Shown in pieces: positions 1-5,753 of a stretch of 5,753 bases of DNA. This DNA is from Parachlamydiales bacterium (GTDB lineage: Bacteria > Chlamydiota > Chlamydiia > Chlamydiales > SM23-39). Location of the stretch: assembly GCA_003151315.1 (NCBI GenBank), contig PLXF01000114.1:1-5753 (forward strand), in the 5' to 3' direction. The position numbers and the translations under genes are program-made. The number at the start of each line of letters is the position of its first letter. The first letter of the stretch is position 1. A model generated the notes under the pieces. That model had not been told where the DNA came from, ran no database searches, and worked only from the letters and a program-made list of their open reading frames with translations.

Positions 1-1571
1 AAATGTCGCTTCATGACGGCCCTCCAGAAATTGTCGCTATTTTAGGGGCGCAACTCGAGATCATGCAAGATCCTCTGATGACCTCTGTCATGGAGGATAA
101 AATCCGGGATCTGCAGAGAAACACCGAATCGATTTTCCAGCACCTAATTGAAGAATATAAACAACGCTTTCACACGCTGCAAGACAGCTATTTCCAAGAA
201 CGGGTCCGCGATATCATCGATGTTTCTCGCCGTGTTTTAGGCCATTTGCGCCCGCTCGATCGGATGAAAATGGCCGAAATCCCCCATAGTTCGGTGATTT
301 TAACGCATGAGCTTGTCCCTTCCGAGACGGTAGAGGCCAATAGCAGTTTAGTCAGCGCCTTTGTCACAGCCGCCGGCGGGGTTACCTCCCATGCGGCGAT
401 TATCGCCCGCGCAAAAGGGATCCCGTACGTAGCGAATGTCGACATCAAAATTGTTAAGCGCCTCGAGTTGCAATCGATCATTGTCGACGGATCACAAGGG
501 CTCGTAGTCCTCAATCCGAGCCGAAAAACGTTACGGAAATACCAGGCGATCAAAAAAGGGCACATAGCCACCTATCGACAGCTCCAAAGCTCCGGCCATC
601 TGAAGGCGGAGACGATCGATGGGTACGAGGTGCAGATTTTTGCGAATTTAGAAAATCCAAAAGAGGCCGACCTTATCGTCAGAAATGGCGCCTCTGGCGT
701 GGGCCTTTTCCGCTCCGAATATCTCTTTTTAGCCCGCAAGATGTTCCCTACCGAAGAAGAACAGTATGAGATCTATAAAAAGATGGCCAAGACCCTAAAA
801 GGGCGCCCTTTAGTAATTCGCATTTTCGACGTTGGGGGCGATAAAAAAGTGGATCTTCTCCCCACCAGCCCCGATGCCTGGTATTTCCACGCGATAGGCC
901 CCGAACTCAATCCGGCTTTAGGGTGCCGCGCTGTCCGGTTTCTCCTGCGGTTTCCGGAGATTTTGGAAACGCAGCTAAGGGCCATTTTGCGCGCGAGCGC
1001 TTATGGGGAAATCCAAATTTTAGTCCCGATGGTCTCCGACATTTCGGAGCTGCGCCTAGTGAAGCAGAAGGTTGATGAGATCACGGCTGAGCTTAAAGAA
1101 AAAGGGATTCGGATGGCCAGTCGGGTTCCCGTTGGTTGCATGATCGAAGTTCCCTCTTCTGCGATCATGTGCGACGCGTTTGCGGAAGAGGCCGATTTTC
1201 TCTCAATCGGAACCAACGATCTCGTCCAATACATTTTAGCGGCCGACCGGAGCAATCCCAACGTGGCCGATCTCTATTTTTCCACCCATCCTAGCATTTT
1301 GCGCCTAGCTCGGATGGTGATCGCCTCTGCGAACAGGCACAATAAACCGGTGATCCTCTGCGGCGAGAGCGCAGCCGATCCGGTCATGATTCCGATACTT
1401 CTAGGATTAGGCATTCGGGAGTTTTCTGTCTCCGCCCGCCATATTCCCCTCGTTAAACATACTATCCGCAAATGGAGAATGTTAGAGGCTTGCCGACTAG
1501 CTGAAGACGCACTGAGCTTCACAGCAGCGCACGAACTCAAGCAGTTTCTGGCTATCGCTACGTTAAGATAA
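1..1571 (+). CDS. ptsI: Phosphoenolpyruvate-protein phosphotransferase (PTS enzyme I), 5'-truncated by window edge
   Basis: Enzyme I takes phosphate from phosphoenolpyruvate onto a histidine and passes it to HPr in the cytoplasm. The readable frame gives 522 residues from an ATG at base 3, but that Met lies inside the HPr-binding helical domain. The active His sits at residue 130 here versus 189 in E. coli EI, so about 59 N-terminal residues lie off the left edge and this ATG is not the true start. Motifs seen, numbered from that Met: phosphohistidine motif GGVTSHAAIIAR (125-136, His130); PEP-binding GVGLFRSEYLF (232-242, Arg237); RIFDVGGDK (273-281); NPALGCRAVR (303-312); metal and PEP site MIEVPSSAIM (380-389, Glu382); second signature DFLSIGTNDLVQYILAADR (398-416); catalytic Cys453 in ILCGES. 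All known catalytic positions are present, so an active enzyme is expected. Chlamydiae are known to encode enzyme I and HPr without a full sugar permease, so a regulatory PTS role is likely (inference). The gene ends in TAA and faces a convergent gene. Confidence 0.96.
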   Translation, partial: MSLHDGPPEIVAILGAQLEIMQDPLMTSVMEDKIRDLQRNTESIFQHLIEEYKQRFHTLQDSYFQERVRDIIDVSRRVLGHLRPLDRMKMAEIPHSSVILTHELVPSETVEANSSLVSAFVTAAGGVTSHAAIIARAKGIPYVANVDIKIVKRLELQSIIVDGSQGLVVLNPSRKTLRKYQAIKKGHIATYRQLQSSGHLKAETIDGYEVQIFANLENPKEADLIVRNGASGVGLFRSEYLFLARKMFPTEEEQYEIYKKMAKTLKGRPLVIRIFDVGGDKKVDLLPTSPDAWYFHAIGPELNPALGCRAVRFLLRFPEILETQLRAILRASAYGEIQILVPMVSDISELRLVKQKVDEITAELKEKGIRMASRVPVGCMIEVPSSAIMCDAFAEEADFLSIGTNDLVQYILAADRSNPNVADLYFSTHPSILRLARMVIASANRHNKPVILCGESAADPVMIPILLGLGIREFSVSARHIPLVKHTIRKWRMLEACRLAEDALSFTAAHELKQFLAIATLR

Positions 1572-1618
1572 TTTAAGTTAATTCAGGATTAGTTTTTTGA
1601 GGGACTATTTGCAAAAGT

Positions 1619-1642
1619 GACCCCTATTTTTTAATAGGGGCC
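1619..1642. terminator. Stem-loop between convergent genes, probable bidirectional terminator
   Basis: CCCCTATT (1621-1628), loop TTTT, AATAGGGG (1633-1640) form a perfect 8-bp stem. Two more pairs outside one mismatch extend it to 1618-1643. It lies about 50 nt after the ptsI stop and 14 nt after the stop of the convergent minus-strand gene, the usual place for a shared terminator. The T tract after the stem is poor on the plus strand (ATTTCCTG) and modest on the minus strand (TCACTTTTG), so it is not a textbook rho-independent terminator in either direction. Confidence 0.6.
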
Positions 1643-1656
1643 ATTTCCTGTTGTGG

Positions 1657-2244
1657 CTAGTTCTTTATATAGGGAAACATGCTGGCGCTCTTCGCCCAAC
1701 CAAGCACGGAGAATCCATATATCTGCAGGATTTCTACCTCAGAAAGCTGTTGAGGATGTTGATCTAGAAATTTTTTATGCATTTTTTCCCCACCCATTAA
1801 ATAATTTGCTGCTCGGAGACGTTTCAATCTATTTTTCTCTTGTGGGGTACCTGGTGGGGTGCCTTCGTTTTGGTTACTCACTAGGTTTGGATAAACTGCA
1901 GTGGGATCATTTAAAATTTCAGAAAAGCTCATTGTTTCCAATTCGCTAAGCCTTTGTTTTTCATTTAATTGATTAATTTTATATAGCTTTACGCCCGCAA
2001 CAACTGCGGTTGGTAGACCTACTGCAGCCAAAGCAATACCAAGAATCGGTATGCCTCCAACAGCCGCTACTCCATGCAAGCCAAAAATTAAACCAACCAG
2101 GGCAGCCGATCCGCCAAGAATTGCAAGGCATATCAAGGCAGTGTCTCGTACTCTATGATCAATAATAGGGGTTGTTGCTTTGTGTTTGGGGGTATCCGTA
2201 GTTTCAAATGTTGTATTGAAGTCTAAATGTGAACTTGAAATCAT
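1657..2244 (-). CDS. Putative inclusion membrane (Inc-like) protein, 195 aa
   Basis: I do not recognise a named orthologue. The visible architecture is that of chlamydial Inc proteins, type III-secreted proteins inserted in the vacuole membrane with both ends facing the host cytosol. There is a 35-residue hydrophilic N-terminus rich in Ser and Thr without a Sec signal peptide. A bilobed hydrophobic domain follows, with segment 1 at about 36-57 (starting ALICLAILGG) and segment 2 at about 60-86 (starting AAVGGIPILG), separated by only a few residues. The remaining ~107 residues are hydrophilic and charged, with a Pro/Gly-rich patch (about 129-135). The start is supported by AAGGA (minus strand, 2251-2255) six bases before the ATG and by a good promoter upstream. 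The gene is transcribed alone, convergent with ptsI, and looks more AT-rich than its neighbours, which fits a lineage-specific gene. The alternative is an ordinary two-helix inner-membrane protein of unknown function. The CDS itself is well supported; the Inc role is inference. Confidence 0.8.
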   Translation of the reverse strand: MISSSHLDFNTTFETTDTPKHKATTPIIDHRVRDTALICLAILGGSAALVGLIFGLHGVAAVGGIPILGIALAAVGLPTAVVAGVKLYKINQLNEKQRLSELETMSFSEILNDPTAVYPNLVSNQNEGTPPGTPQEKNRLKRLRAANYLMGGEKMHKKFLDQHPQQLSEVEILQIYGFSVLGWAKSASMFPYIKN

Positions 2245-2288
2245 GAAAAATCCTTATTTTTATAGTTTATATTGTTTGTTATGTTTAA

Positions 2289-2318
2289 ATTATAATATAT
2301 ATATAACATTTAATTCAA
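2289..2318 (-). promoter_or_regulatory. Probable sigma70/sigma66-type promoter of the Inc-like gene
   Basis: On the minus strand there is a -35 box TTGAAT (2318-2313), an 18-nt AT-rich spacer and a perfect -10 box TATAAT (2294-2289). Transcription would start near 2282, giving a leader of about 38 nt that contains the AAGGA ribosome-binding site of the 195-aa gene. The whole stretch 2256-2340 is very AT-rich, so chance matches to -10 boxes are easy; the good spacing and position raise confidence. Confidence 0.55.
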
Positions 2319-2473
2319 GAAAAATGTATTAATTACTGCTTTTTCAGAAATATCCGTTTTTGGTAAGCAGAACTAATTGATAGCCAATGGCGGGCGTTGC
2401 AGAAATCGTAATGCTCTGATTACCAACGAATTAAAGAATCTTTTGGCGAGGATCGGGGTAGAGACAAATACTC
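2319..2473. other. Intergenic stretch with no supported gene; possible relict open frame
   Basis: A plus-strand frame is open from a TTG at 2377 to 2559 (60 codons; NGGRCRNRNALITNELKNLL is its start region). It has no ATG and no ribosome-binding site, and its last third is simply the left arm of the inverted repeat. Its Arg/Asn-rich composition is unlike the neighbouring genes. The part outside the repeat, 2377-2473, could be a decayed fragment of a mobile element or a longer repeat unit. I do not call it a gene. Confidence 0.3.
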
Positions 2474-2668
2474 GTAACTATTCAGATACTCCTACATTAA
2501 ACGGAAGTGTTGAACCACAGAGATCACAGAGGACGGGAGAGAAGTCTGAAAAGCGTTAAAAACGAAGGGATTGATCATTTTTAGCCGCGTTTCGCGGCCT
2601 CTCTAGTCCTCTGTGATCTCTGTGGTTCAAGAACTTCCGTTTAATCTAGAGGTGTCTGAATAAGTTAC
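2474..2668. repeat. Long imperfect inverted repeat (MITE/REP-like element)
   Basis: The core arms 2510-2534 and 2606-2630 are perfect inverted copies of 25 bp (left arm begins TTGAACCACAGAGATC). Outside them 2496-2508 (ATTAAACGGAAGT) pairs perfectly with 2633-2645. Further out GTAACTATTCAGATAC (2474-2489) pairs with 2652-2668 with a one-base gap and a mismatch. Inside, 2537-2541 pairs with 2599-2603 after two non-canonical positions. The arms are therefore about 60 nt each around a loop of about 57 nt, and that loop carries its own hairpin. Such a structure in a non-coding gap is typical of a small non-autonomous mobile or REP-like repeat. No transposase and no clear target-site duplication are visible in the window. 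If transcribed, it would fold into a strong hairpin and could also help terminate the minus-strand operon that ends at 2749. Confidence 0.8.
2584..2598. repeat. GC-rich hairpin inside the loop of the long inverted repeat
   Basis: GCCGCG (2584-2589), loop TTT, CGCGGC (2593-2598) is a perfect 6-bp GC stem. It sits off-centre in the loop between the two 25-bp arms and directly follows a run of T. It may be part of the element's secondary structure. On the minus strand it is followed by TAAAAATGATC, not a T tract, so I do not call it a terminator. Confidence 0.5.
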
Positions 2669-2748
2669 CTTATGTCAACCAAAGAGGCGGGGGCTTACTG
2701 CGCTGATTCGGGCGCGGTATAGGCATCCTGGCCTTTCGTTTGCGACTG

Positions 2749-3762
2749 CTATACGAGAGATAGGGTTCGTTTTTTGCGGGTCGATATAGGAAATCTGGCT
2801 AGTAGAGTTTGAATGAGCGGATCCTCTTCTTCCAAACGAGCCAGAAATTGTCCAAACGGGTATGGGTTGCCCGGCGGATAGATTACCAGCAGGCGGGCCA
2901 GTTCGATCTGTTCGTGTATCTCTTGAGCCTGGTCGAGAAAGGGGATGATTAGATCTGTTTGTTTTAAGACGGGATCTTTTTGTGCAAAAAGGACGACTTG
3001 CAAGGAACCTTTTTTAATCAAATCTTTTAACTGATTCGCGCTTTTTTTTATGAATATTTTAATAGCTCTGCTAATCGAGGGGTTTTCTGGATCTCTAGGA
3101 CATGCGGCTTTGATTTCATCGGCTGCGATTTGGAATGCCTCTAAATATTCGTAAAAATCAACCAGATTGTTTATAGTAAATGAACTGCTCACTAAATCGG
3201 CCGTCCTTTTAAAAAATCGATAAGAGGGAGGGATGTAGGTCGGCGGGTGGCGGAGTCGGCGCTTTATCGTCTTTTTGGGTAATGGGGCGTATTGAGCGGG
3301 TGGGGGGCTAATCTCTTTTGGCGCTTCGGTCTGAGGAATTTGACCGATAAAAGGTTCGCCAAAAAAATGGAGCGGATCGTCGGGGAAGCCAAGAGAAGGA
3401 AATTGAAGAACTCCTTCTGGAAAAGAGGGAGATTGTCCACTTCGGTAAGAGGAGATGAGTTCCTCTCCGCTAAGGGGCGGATAGCTCGCTTGATCTAAGC
3501 TTAATGAGCCTGATTCTAAGGGAGCTGACCGTTCATCAAATAAGTTGGGCCAAGAGGGGATGCGGGAGAATGGTGAGGGACTGGAAATTCTCCCCTCTAG
3601 TCCCGAAGGCTCTACATAACATTCCGGAGAGGTGCGTTTTTCGGTGGTAAAAATCTTTAAGGCTGCTTGTGCTGTTTTGTTTTCAGCAAAGCTAAAACCG
3701 GAATCTCTCTCGGGGAAAGGGGAAAGAGCTCTAGGTTTCCCATCACTTCCGATTCCGATCAT
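2749..3762 (-). CDS. Hypothetical protein, 337 aa, Pro/Ser-rich N-terminal half and helical C-terminal half
   Basis: I do not recognise a family. Residues 1-160 look disordered and are rich in Pro, Ser, Gly and Glu, with recurring short motifs of the type SPF/SPSF followed by P (LSPFPE, PSPFSRIPSWP, SPSFPEG, FPSLGFP). A basic stretch follows (163-186, with KKTIKRRLRH and RFFKR). Residues 190-337 look mostly alpha-helical (DFYEYLEAFQIAADEIKAA; SRAIKIFIKKSANQLKDLIKK; IHEQIELARLLVIYPP; QFLARLEEEDPLIQTLLARF). There is no signal peptide and no membrane segment, and only two Cys. GGGAG (minus strand 3771-3767) lies four bases before the ATG. The start is 33 nt after the ybaB stop, so it is probably the last gene of the dnaX-ybaB operon. 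A disordered N-terminus followed by a helical domain would fit a secreted chlamydial effector or an adaptor, but nothing here proves either. It stands where recR often lies, yet shows no RecR zinc finger or Toprim motif. Confidence 0.85.
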   Translation of the reverse strand: MIGIGSDGKPRALSPFPERDSGFSFAENKTAQAALKIFTTEKRTSPECYVEPSGLEGRISSPSPFSRIPSWPNLFDERSAPLESGSLSLDQASYPPLSGEELISSYRSGQSPSFPEGVLQFPSLGFPDDPLHFFGEPFIGQIPQTEAPKEISPPPAQYAPLPKKTIKRRLRHPPTYIPPSYRFFKRTADLVSSSFTINNLVDFYEYLEAFQIAADEIKAACPRDPENPSISRAIKIFIKKSANQLKDLIKKGSLQVVLFAQKDPVLKQTDLIIPFLDQAQEIHEQIELARLLVIYPPGNPYPFGQFLARLEEEDPLIQTLLARFPISTRKKRTLSLV

Positions 3763-3795
3763 ATTTCTCCCTTTTTAGTTCTTGGCGAGTAATTT

Positions 3796-4098
3796 TTACT
3801 GGGGCATTAGGCCAAATCCAGGCATTTGAGGCATGGGGCTCTCTTTCTCGATTTTTCCGGCCGCATTTTCGAACGCTGCGACAATCAGATCTTGCAGCCC
3901 TTCAATATCGTTAGGATTCACGCACTCGGGTTTAATGACGATTTTTTTCACCATTTTTTCGCCGTTGAGTACTGTGGTTACAAGGCCATTGCCAGCGCTG
4001 CCTTCTACGAGCGTACTTTGCATTTTATCTTTCATCTGCCCAAACTGCTCTTGCATCATCCGGGCCTGTTTTTTCATTTTGGAAAATCCGCTTCCCAT
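3796..4098 (-). CDS. ybaB: YbaB/EbfC-family nucleoid-associated protein, 100 aa
   Basis: YbaB/EbfC proteins are small dimeric DNA-binding proteins of the nucleoid. The family pattern is complete: an N-terminal Met/Gln/Lys-rich helix (about 6-28, MKKQARMMQEQFGQMKDKM), a small beta sheet that includes a gly-containing turn (EGSAGNGLVTTVLNGEKMVKKIVIKPE, about 32-58), then the conserved acidic helix DIEGLQDLIVAAFENAAGKI (about 64-83). It ends in a Met/Pro/Gly-rich tail (PMPQMPGFGLMPQ). The length of 100 residues is normal for the family. The start is supported by GGAG (4107-4110, minus strand) eight bases before the ATG; this site touches the dnaX stop codon, so translation is probably coupled to dnaX. 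The dnaX-ybaB pairing is widespread in bacteria. Confidence 0.95.
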   Translation of the reverse strand: MGSGFSKMKKQARMMQEQFGQMKDKMQSTLVEGSAGNGLVTTVLNGEKMVKKIVIKPECVNPNDIEGLQDLIVAAFENAAGKIEKESPMPQMPGFGLMPQ

Positions 4099-4109
4099 AT
4101 TTTTATCTC

Positions 4110-5639
4110 CTATTTTACTAGTTTTCCTTCTAATTCTACGGCGGCAAATCGCATGACAGTTTCAAAATGGCCGAGATGTTTTTCCACGACGGGCGCCGCT
4201 TCAATCGGTGGCTTGGGCAGGGCCGTTTCGGCTAGAACAGGGGGCTCCATTGTTTGCGTAGGAGCGTCGGGTTCTTCGGAGTGCGGTGCGGAGCAAAGAG
4301 GTGTCTCTATGTGAACTGTTTTAATGGGCTCCATCGGAGCATAAGACTCTTCAAGTTGCGGCGCTGGAGGTAGCGGCGTCGGGATGAGAACTGTTTTGAT
4401 GTGCTGCATCGGAGCCGGGGTCTCGGTTTCTGGGGGCTGCGGTGCTGCAACCATTTTGCTCGGCTCTTCTATGTGAATCGAGGCATCGGGCGTTTTTTTA
4501 AGAGTCTCTTCTAGTTCACTCAGCCGCCTTGCGATCACTTCAAGGGGAACTCGATTTTTACTCCGGATAATGTGTAAAAGGGTCGATTCGAGGGTCACTC
4601 GGGGGAGCGCGCTTTTTTGCATCTGCGATTCTGTATGAATCAGCATCTCTAGAATGTACAGACTCTGCCCTTGCGTATAGAGGCGAGCGGTCGATCCGTA
4701 GCTTGCAGATAGGTGAGGTGGAAGCCCTTTTTCCCCGACTGTTTTAACGAGAGCGATGCGGCGGTAGTGTTCGACAAGTTGTTCAAAAAAGTGGGAGAGG
4801 TCTTTGCCCGATTGGAATAGCCGATCTATGAGTTCAAACGCGTAGGGGAGTCGACATTCGGAAAAAGCCTGATCGAGGGTGAAAAAATGTTCTTCGCTGA
4901 GCAGGCCGAGCGCATCGCGCACCGTTTCATCGGTCACAGTGGCCGAAGCAAAGCAGAGGATTTGATCGAATAGGGATTCGGCATCGCGTAGAGAGCCGTC
5001 GGCAAAAGAGGCGATAAGGTGGAGTGCGCCAGGTTCTACGATTCTTTGTGCATCTTGGGCGATTTGGGACAGTTTTTCGAAGATTTGGTTAGGGCCGATG
5101 CGTAAAAGGTCGAACCGTTGGCAGCGGCTAATGATCGTGGGCAACACTTTATGGGGTTCGGTCGTCGCAAAGAAAAACTTCGCTTTTTCTGGAGGCTCTT
5201 CGAGGGTTTTGAGCAGGGCGTTGAACGCCTCCTTTGTGAGCATGTGCACTTCGTCGATGATGTAGATCTTATATAGGCCATGAGAGGGGGCATAGCCGAC
5301 CGTTTCATTAATCTGCCGGATATCGTCAATTCCCCGATTCGACGCGCCGTCGATTTCGATCACATCGAGCGACTGCCCCGAGGCGATTTCGAGGCAAGAG
5401 GGGCATTCGTTGCACGGTTCCATGTCAGATTGGCGGTTCGGGCAATTGAGCGCTTTGGCGAAAAGGCGGGCCAGCGTCGTTTTCCCGACTCCCCGGGATC
5501 CGCAAAAAAGGTAGGCGTGAGCGATCTGGTTTAGCCGGAGAGCGTTTTGCAAGGTAGTGAGGACGGCCCCTTGTCCCACCACGTCAGCAAAGCGCTGAGG
5601 ACGGTATCGACGAGCTGAGCTTTGATGTTTTTTTTCCAT
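4110..5639 (-). CDS. dnaX: DNA polymerase III subunit gamma/tau (clamp-loader ATPase), 509 aa
   Basis: DnaX is the ATPase motor of the clamp loader that places the beta clamp on primed DNA. Visible AAA+ motifs: Walker A GSRGVGKT (47-54); four-Cys zinc module C66, C76, C79, C82 (NCPN then CNECPSC); Walker B with DEVH (125-132); sensor 1 region FFATTEP (156-162); SRC motif (171-173) with the arginine-finger Arg172; sensor 2 GSLRDAES (215-222, Arg218). The helical lid and collar domain III run to about 375. Residues 384-485 are a Pro/Glu-rich linker with 25-residue tandem repeats, and the protein ends in a short hydrophobic segment (VMRFAAVELEGKL). At 509 aa it is shorter than E. coli tau (643 aa) and lacks a recognisable long tau-specific C-terminal domain. 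An A7 run at codons 381-383 marks the core/linker junction and may allow a short product. AAGG (5646-5649) lies six bases before the ATG, and a promoter precedes it. Confidence 0.97.
   Translation of the reverse strand: MEKKHQSSARRYRPQRFADVVGQGAVLTTLQNALRLNQIAHAYLFCGSRGVGKTTLARLFAKALNCPNRQSDMEPCNECPSCLEIASGQSLDVIEIDGASNRGIDDIRQINETVGYAPSHGLYKIYIIDEVHMLTKEAFNALLKTLEEPPEKAKFFFATTEPHKVLPTIISRCQRFDLLRIGPNQIFEKLSQIAQDAQRIVEPGALHLIASFADGSLRDAESLFDQILCFASATVTDETVRDALGLLSEEHFFTLDQAFSECRLPYAFELIDRLFQSGKDLSHFFEQLVEHYRRIALVKTVGEKGLPPHLSASYGSTARLYTQGQSLYILEMLIHTESQMQKSALPRVTLESTLLHIIRSKNRVPLEVIARRLSELEETLKKTPDASIHIEEPSKMVAAPQPPETETPAPMQHIKTVLIPTPLPPAPQLEESYAPMEPIKTVHIETPLCSAPHSEEPDAPTQTMEPPVLAETALPKPPIEAAPVVEKHLGHFETVMRFAAVELEGKLVK
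4191..4415 (-). repeat. 75-bp in-frame tandem repeats in the DnaX proline-rich linker
   Basis: DnaX residues 409-433 (APMQHIKTVLIPTPLPP...) and 434-458 (APMEPIKTVHIETPLCS...) are two clear copies of a 25-residue unit. A third, decayed copy follows at 459-483 (APTQTMEPPVLAETALP...). At DNA level, bases 4309-4340 and 4384-4415 are nearly identical, offset by exactly 75 bp. The unit keeps the reading frame, and such Pro-rich repeats usually form a flexible tether and vary in copy number between relatives. Confidence 0.85.
4491..4502 (-). promoter_or_regulatory. A7 run in dnaX: possible transcriptional slippage or frameshift site
   Basis: Minus-strand codons 380-383 read CTT AAA AAA ACG, seven A in a row, exactly where the conserved clamp-loader core ends and the Pro-rich linker begins. 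Loss of one A (or a +1 shift) gives seven new residues and a TAG, i.e. a product of 389 aa resembling E. coli gamma. Gain of one A (or a -1 shift) adds about 47 residues before TGA, i.e. about 429 aa. The heptamer is not in the ideal phase for classical -1 ribosomal slippage (E. coli uses A AAA AAG) and is shorter than the A9 used by Thermus dnaX for transcriptional slippage. Confidence 0.3.
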
Positions 5640-5681
5640 GCTCTACCTTAACCCTATTTTTCAAAAAAATTTATACACTAA

Positions 5682-5710
5682 ATTGTATCATGATTGGGTC
5701 AAAATTCCAA
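5682..5710 (-). promoter_or_regulatory. Probable sigma70/sigma66-type promoter of the dnaX-ybaB operon
   Basis: On the minus strand there is a -35 box TTGGAA (5710-5705), a 17-nt spacer and a -10 box TACAAT (5687-5682). Transcription would begin near 5675, about 36 nt before the dnaX ATG, leaving AAGG at 5646-5649 as ribosome-binding site. A second -10-like TATAAA (5674-5669) lacks a well-spaced -35 box. Bases 5711-5753 upstream show no recognisable gene. Confidence 0.45.
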
Positions 5711-5753
5711 TCCTCTTTCCTGAAAACGACTATATACTGTGTCCAGTTGAAAG

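Noticed and set aside
3..5. ATG at base 3 as the real start of enzyme I
   Set aside because: It falls inside the HPr-binding helical domain and the active His is about 59 residues closer to it than in E. coli enzyme I; the gene clearly starts outside the window.
1653..1949. Plus-strand 98-codon open frame over the 3' half of the Inc-like gene
   Set aside because: The minus-strand frame has a promoter, a ribosome-binding site and a coherent protein architecture; the plus frame has none of these.
2474..2668. CRISPR or tandem repeat array
   Set aside because: There are only two arms and they are inverted, not direct; no spacer pattern exists.
2717..2754. GTATAG (2717-2722) and CTATAC (2749-2754) as a terminator for the minus-strand operon
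   Set aside because: Only 6 bp of pairing with a 26-nt loop and no T tract; too weak to call.
3826..4314. Plus-strand open frames of 162 and 107 codons opposite ybaB and the end of dnaX
   Set aside because: They lie antisense to two genes with clear family motifs, have no ribosome-binding site, and show no recognisable domain; they are shadows of the minus-strand coding.
5711..5753. Divergent gene or second regulatory site upstream of dnaX
   Set aside because: The stretch is too short, with no start codon plus ribosome-binding site and no clear operator-like symmetry.

Overview
The window looks like chromosome of a member of the phylum Chlamydiota, more likely an environmental 'Chlamydia-like' lineage than a classical Chlamydia. 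Three conserved genes found close together in chlamydial genomes are present: ptsI (PTS enzyme I), a ybaB/ebfC-type gene and dnaX. From memory this matches the C. trachomatis CT334-CT336 neighbourhood. A protein with the bilobed hydrophobic domain of chlamydial inclusion membrane proteins lies between them. The taxonomic call is inference from synteny and protein character, not from a database match.

Layout. Bases 1-1571 (+) hold the C-terminal ~90% of enzyme I, cut by the left edge. A short perfect stem-loop (1621-1640) separates it from a convergent minus-strand gene (1657-2244) encoding a 195-aa Inc-like membrane protein with its own sigma70/sigma66-type promoter (2289-2318). Bases 2245-2748 carry no convincing gene. 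They hold that promoter in an AT-rich stretch, and then a long imperfect inverted repeat (about 2474-2668) whose core is a perfect 25-bp inverted pair; this looks like a MITE- or REP-like repeat element. From the right edge, a minus-strand cluster runs promoter (5682-5710), dnaX (4110-5639), ybaB (3796-4098), then a 337-aa protein of unknown function (2749-3762), with gaps of 11 and 33 nt, so it is probably one operon.

How the genes work together. DnaX is the clamp-loader ATPase of DNA polymerase III and YbaB is a small nucleoid-associated DNA-binding protein; dnaX-ybaB is a widely conserved pair, often followed by recR. Here the third position is occupied by an unrecognised protein with a proline/serine-rich N-terminal half. 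Enzyme I is the first phosphotransferase of the PTS; all its catalytic motifs are intact. The interval between ptsI and ybaB seems to be where lineage-specific material (Inc-like gene, repeat element, 337-aa gene) has accumulated between housekeeping genes.

The most interesting points are the Inc-like candidate effector, the long inverted repeat, and an A7 run in dnaX exactly at the junction between the conserved core and a repeat-containing proline-rich linker, where a one-base slip would make a gamma-like short product. I did not see a clearly new multi-gene system.
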